A stretch of DNA of 7,596 bases, taken from contig PCAH01000196.1 in assembly GCA_002730485.1 (NCBI GenBank), forward strand, positions 1 through 7,596, given 5' to 3'. The position numbers were made by a program, and so were the translations under genes. The stretch comes from Dehalococcoidia bacterium. GTDB lineage: Bacteria; Chloroflexota; Dehalococcoidia; UBA3495. The notes beneath the pieces are model-generated. The model saw only the letters and a list, made by a program, of their open reading frames with translations. It was not told the origin of the DNA and did not search any database. Shown in pieces: positions 4,709-7,596 of this stretch (the stretch's first letter is position 1; every line of letters starts with the position of its first letter).

Positions 4709-5659
4709 TCACTCCGGAATCAAGGTCATGACCTCACGGGAGAATCTTTCCATGTTCTCCTGCAGTTCGGGAACGGTGCCGCCCTGGAAGTTGATGATGA
4801 AGTTGGACACTCCCAAATCCTGATACTGCCGCAAATCTGAAGCTATCTGCTCTGGGTTTCCCTGCATCCAGGCACGGGAACTGCCTGCCTGGTCGTTAAA
4901 CACCACACCAGTGCTAAAGGTCAGGGAAACTGCATCCTCTGGCCGTCCGGCTGCCACCGTCAGTTTTCGAAGCTGGGCAATCTTTCCGGCTAGCTCTTCA
5001 GGTTCCAAAATCGCCGGAGGACGCAGGCCAATGGGCATCCAGCCGTCCCCGAACTTGGCAGCTCGGCGGACCGCCGGACCGCTGTGCCCACCAATCCATA
5101 CCGGAGGGTGGGGCTTCTGCACCGGTTTGGGCTCAAACCCGGTATCGGAAATCTGGTAATACTTCCCCTCGAATGATGCATCATCCTTGGTCCAGAATTC
5201 TTTGTAGACTTGCAGATATTCGTCGGTGACCGCTCCCCGTTCCTTGTAGGTATCGAGCCCCATGGCCTGAAATTCTTCCTCCATCCAGCCGACGCCTGCG
5301 CCCAGGATCACCCGACCGCCGGAAAGCACGTCTAGGGTGGAGAGAATCTTGGCCGTGAGTACCGGGTTCCGGTAGGGGATGATCAGCACGTGGGTCCCCA
5401 AACGCACCCGCTGAGTACAACCGGCGATGAAGTTCAGGGCCGCCAAAGGCTCGTAATATGGCTCGTCAGGCTTGAAAGTGGGCACACCATCGGCGGCGTA
5501 CGGGTAGAAAGAGTCAACCTTCTTGGGCAGGATTATGTGGTCGCTGACCCAAACGTGGTCGTAGCCAAGGTCCTCGGCGCGCTGGGCAACGCTACGTAGC
5601 TGCTCCGGGCCGGCCATATCGCCACGACTGGGAAGAGAAGTTCCAAATGTGACTGCCAT
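4709..5659 (-). CDS. LLM-class (luciferase-like) F420-type oxidoreductase
   Basis: The 316-residue protein is a complete bacterial-luciferase-like TIM barrel. It begins FGTSLPSRGD, has LGYDHVWVSDH in the second strand-helix, LGTHVLIIPYRNP after the middle strands, the conserved LSGGRVILGAGVGWMEEEF, and VWIGGHSGPAVRRAAKFGDG toward the end. These features match the TIGR03619-type group that uses F420 (sometimes FMN) to pass a hydride to an unknown organic substrate in the cytoplasm. The start at 5659 is well set: GGAGG (5670-5666) lies six bases before the ATG. The C-terminus (GVSNFIINFQGG) is intact and the stop TGA faces the repeat cluster. The RDD gene lies upstream in the same direction with a 78-base gap, so a separate promoter is possible and a shared transcript cannot be excluded. 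Cofactor and substrate are inferred from the family, not seen. Confidence 0.85.
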   Translation of the reverse strand: MAVTFGTSLPSRGDMAGPEQLRSVAQRAEDLGYDHVWVSDHIILPKKVDSFYPYAADGVPTFKPDEPYYEPLAALNFIAGCTQRVRLGTHVLIIPYRNPVLTAKILSTLDVLSGGRVILGAGVGWMEEEFQAMGLDTYKERGAVTDEYLQVYKEFWTKDDASFEGKYYQISDTGFEPKPVQKPHPPVWIGGHSGPAVRRAAKFGDGWMPIGLRPPAILEPEELAGKIAQLRKLTVAAGRPEDAVSLTFSTGVVFNDQAGSSRAWMQGNPEQIASDLRQYQDLGVSNFIINFQGGTVPELQENMERFSREVMTLIPE

Positions 5660-5737
5660 GAAGATCCTCCAACTCGGGCCAGGCGCGGGGCCGGGCCGTT
5701 CTGATCAAGTTGGGGCCAGTGTAGCAGACCTTCGGGG

Positions 5738-6547
5738 CTAGTCACGCTTGGTGTAGGTAACGTAGGTGCTGCCAAAGTAATCGTGCCAACCACGCCTCTT
5801 GGGCTCCCATATTATCCAGAGGAACCCGATGAACAGGGTAAAGAAGATTAGCAGCTTGCCAATAACCTCGCGCAGGATGATCTGCCTCAGCGTCGGCGGT
5901 TCACCATTTATGCCAATCACCTGGATTCCCAACATCATCTTGCCCAGGGTGCGGCCCCTCTTGTAGGTGAAAAACGCGTGGTATCCGACCAGAAGCAGCA
6001 TGAACACGCCTGGGATATCGATGAATGGAAATATCATCCCGGTGACCGCCAGTGGAGGCAGGATATCTATGATCGCCGCACCGACCCTTGGGAATAATCC
6101 GGCGAAATCGGAGTCCTTGATCACCCCTTGATCGGTGCCGCAGTTGGGGCAGAACTCCACGCCCTGGCGGATTCGCGCTCCGCACTTTGGACAAGCCACA
6201 GAGACGGCAGGCGTGGCCCAGGGCCCCCTTGGCAGCCTGGAAAGAGATGGCTGTTCTAGTTCTTCCGTGGCCTCTAGTGGCGGGCACAAGGAGCACGACC
6301 GAGTCGAGGGATAGAAGTGCTCACGGCAGAGGGGCGAGACACCGCATTTGGTGCAGTGCAGAGCCTCTTCTTTGGTTACCGGAACACCGCAGGCGCGGCA
6401 ATAGGGAAAGTGGTCGCCTATCAGGTCGATTAGGTCCGATTCAGCCTGCACTCGCGTACCGCATTGATTGCATTCAGCATCGCCTGGCAGTACTGATGCG
6501 CCGCAGTTTCCGCAAAAGAGAGTTTCCGATGTTTCGTTTGTGTCTAT
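5738..6547 (-). CDS. RDD membrane protein with three N-terminal zinc modules
   Basis: Counting from 6547, the cysteine modules are: a zinc ribbon CGNCG...CNQCG (12-30); an eight-ligand module C-x2-C-x11-C-x2-C-x5-C-x2-H-x7-C-x2-C (50-88), spaced like a cross-braced RING/B-box finger; a linker; and a second ribbon CPKCGARI...CPNCG (119-137). The RDD domain follows: Arg154 and Asp161 in FPRVGAAIIDI, further membrane helices, and HDYFGSTYV near the end. RDD proteins are small membrane proteins of mostly unknown or transport-linked role. The start is uncertain: GTG 6451 would cut off the first ribbon, whose codons are open upstream. An in-frame ATA at 6547-6545 follows GAGG at suitable spacing and could be an ATG changed by one base; ATT 6592 is another option. 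A TATATT box lies at 6618-6613. Confidence 0.7.
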   Translation of the reverse strand: MDTNETSETLFCGNCGASVLPGDAECNQCGTRVQAESDLIDLIGDHFPYCRACGVPVTKEEALHCTKCGVSPLCREHFYPSTRSCSLCPPLEATEELEQPSLSRLPRGPWATPAVSVACPKCGARIRQGVEFCPNCGTDQGVIKDSDFAGLFPRVGAAIIDILPPLAVTGMIFPFIDIPGVFMLLLVGYHAFFTYKRGRTLGKMMLGIQVIGINGEPPTLRQIILREVIGKLLIFFTLFIGFLWIIWEPKRRGWHDYFGSTYVTYTKRD

Positions 6548-6612
6548 ATTTGCCCTCGGTGGTTCTGCTCCAGGAGTTTTCTTAGGCCCAATCGACGAGT
6601 GCTAAGAACCAC

Positions 6613-6618
6613 AATATA
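6613..6618 (-). promoter_or_regulatory. Possible -10 box of the RDD gene
   Basis: TATATT on the minus strand (6618-6613) lies about 65 bases upstream of the proposed ATA start. I see no good -35 element, so this is tentative. Confidence 0.3.
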
Positions 6619-6714
6619 GACTACTACGAAACTGGCCTTTCGGATGCATCTAGGCACGGTGGATATTCGAGCCATCTGGGGTTGGTCTGGCACGTAATGT
6701 AGCGTGGGTGTACG

Positions 6715-6748
6715 CCTTGATTGGGGTGTGCTAGTCTGAGAATCAAGG
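6715..6748 (+). promoter_or_regulatory. Inverted repeat around the likely mnmA promoter
   Basis: CCTTGATT (6715-6722) and AATCAAGG (6741-6748) are perfect inverted copies, 18 bases apart. Between them lies TGCTAGTCT (6729-6737), a candidate extended -10 box. The layout suits an operator for a dimeric regulator, or a hairpin in the 5' leader, but chance is possible. Confidence 0.4.
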
Positions 6749-6772
6749 GATTTTCTTCAGGAACGATTGAGC

Positions 6773-7596
6773 ATGCCAGAAAAAGTCGTCGTGGCGATGA
6801 GCGGAGGAGTGGACTCCTCGGTGGCCGCTCTGCTGTTGAAACAGCAGGGATACGACGTTGTGGGCGTGACCATGAAGCTCTACAACCTGGACGGAGAAGA
6901 CCTGCCGCCGAATTATCAGGGGTGTTGCACCCTGGACGACGTCGAAGACGCCCGTTCTGTTTGTCGACGCTTGGAAATTCCCCACTATGTATTGAACACT
7001 CAGAGGGAGTTCCAGTCTCAGGTGGTGGATTATTTCACCTCTGAGTACCAGTTGGGCCGGACTCCCCACCCCTGCATCGCCTGTAACGACAAGATCAAGT
7101 TCAGCCATTTGATGGAACGGGCTGCGATCCTAGAGGCTGATCACGTCGCCACCGGGCATTACGCCCAACTTGAGCGCACGTCTGAAGGCGTCCTCCTGAA
7201 GAAGGCGGTAGACGCCTCAAAAGACCAGTCCTACGTGCTGTTTGGCATGGGTCAGGAACAATTGAGTCGTACCCTGATGCCTGTGGGGGCCTATCCCAAG
7301 AGTGAGATTCGGCAGATGGCCGAGGATGCGGGTCTGCTGATTGCGGCCAAACCCGACAGCCAAGATATCTGCTTCATACCCTCCGGCGACTACAAGGTGT
7401 TCCTCAAGCAGCGGCTGACAACAACTCCTGGCGATATAGTCGAGCTTGATGGGATGGTGGTCGGCCAGCACGAGGGAATAGAGTATTTCACCATTGGGCA
7501 ACGGCGCGGTTTGGGCGTGGCTGAGGGTGAGCCCAGGTTCGTGGTTCGGATCGAACCGGAGTCCAGGCGTGTGGTCATTGGGCCGGAATCGGCTCT
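6773..7596 (+). CDS. mnmA: tRNA-specific 2-thiouridylase MnmA (3' end outside window)
   Basis: MnmA adds sulfur to C2 of U34 in the tRNAs for Lys, Glu and Gln, using ATP and a persulfide relay, in the cytoplasm. The 274 residues present show the complete active core: the PP-loop SGGVDSS (10-16) for ATP; TPHPCIACN (97-105), where Cys101 is the first catalytic cysteine; ATGHYA (126-131); DQSYVLFGM (151-159); and DSQDICFIP (195-203) with Cys200, the second catalytic cysteine. IEYFTIGQRRGLG then begins the central beta domain; the C-terminal barrel is outside. An AGGA (6759-6762) lies ten bases before ATG 6773, a slightly long spacing, and no other start fits the PP-loop. It is divergent from the RDD gene. 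No frameshift is seen. With both cysteines present it belongs to the Cys-pair MnmA type. Confidence 0.95.
   Translation, partial: MPEKVVVAMSGGVDSSVAALLLKQQGYDVVGVTMKLYNLDGEDLPPNYQGCCTLDDVEDARSVCRRLEIPHYVLNTQREFQSQVVDYFTSEYQLGRTPHPCIACNDKIKFSHLMERAAILEADHVATGHYAQLERTSEGVLLKKAVDASKDQSYVLFGMGQEQLSRTLMPVGAYPKSEIRQMAEDAGLLIAAKPDSQDICFIPSGDYKVFLKQRLTTTPGDIVELDGMVVGQHEGIEYFTIGQRRGLGVAEGEPRFVVRIEPESRRVVIGPESA

Noticed and set aside
4297..4712. Four short frames over the repeat cluster
   Set aside because: They translate the palindromic repeats (for example LILSLSKD and FWIPAFAEMTG), typical spurious proteins of such repeats.
6743..7501. Minus-strand frames opposite mnmA
   Set aside because: The plus strand encodes a complete MnmA active core; these are shadows.

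Overview
The window reads as bacterial chromosomal DNA with a moderately high GC content, compact genes and a dense cluster of short interspersed palindromes. The LLM-family (F420-type) oxidoreductase, the 2H-like protein and the 'GTCGAAGGA' and 'GCGAAGGC' repeat families would suit an uncultured Chloroflexota (Dehalococcoidia/SAR202-type) genome. That placement is inference from memory of such genomes, not something I could search.

Left end (1-751): an AT-richer stretch with no convincing gene up to about 360. It is followed by two overlapping small DNA-binding reading frames, a ribbon-helix-helix (RHH) frame that lacks a normal start and a Cro-like helix-turn-helix (HTH) frame that lacks its own stop. 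They abut the 3' end of a tRNA-Leu gene, the classic place for an integrated element to stop, so this side looks like the edge of an accessory or decaying mobile region.

tRNA block (706-1295, minus strand): a TATAAT promoter, tRNA-Leu(GAG), tRNA-Cys(GCA), tRNA-Leu(TAA) and a rho-independent terminator, all in one direction. All three genes encode CCA.

Plus-strand block (1402-4285): a small DUF2007-like protein with a C-terminal membrane helix, whose -10 box sits so close to its ATG that the mRNA is probably leaderless; a haloacid-dehalogenase-type HAD gene broken by an in-frame TAG; a 2H-phosphoesterase-like protein in which both catalytic histidines appear replaced by Arg and Lys; and an intact isocitrate lyase/PEP mutase superfamily enzyme.

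Convergent intergenic region (4286-4708): gene-free and packed with at least six palindromic repeat units from three families, including a MITE-like inverted pair.

Minus-strand block (4709-6547): an LLM-class (F420-type) oxidoreductase and an RDD membrane protein with three cysteine-rich zinc modules, whose conserved N-terminus extends past any standard start codon. Finally mnmA, the tRNA 2-thiouridylase gene, runs off the right end, diverging from the RDD gene behind a perfect 8-bp inverted repeat.

No new multi-gene system is demonstrated. The strongest leads are the RHH/HTH pair at the tRNA boundary, the RING-like zinc module fused to an RDD membrane domain, and the His-less 2H-like protein.
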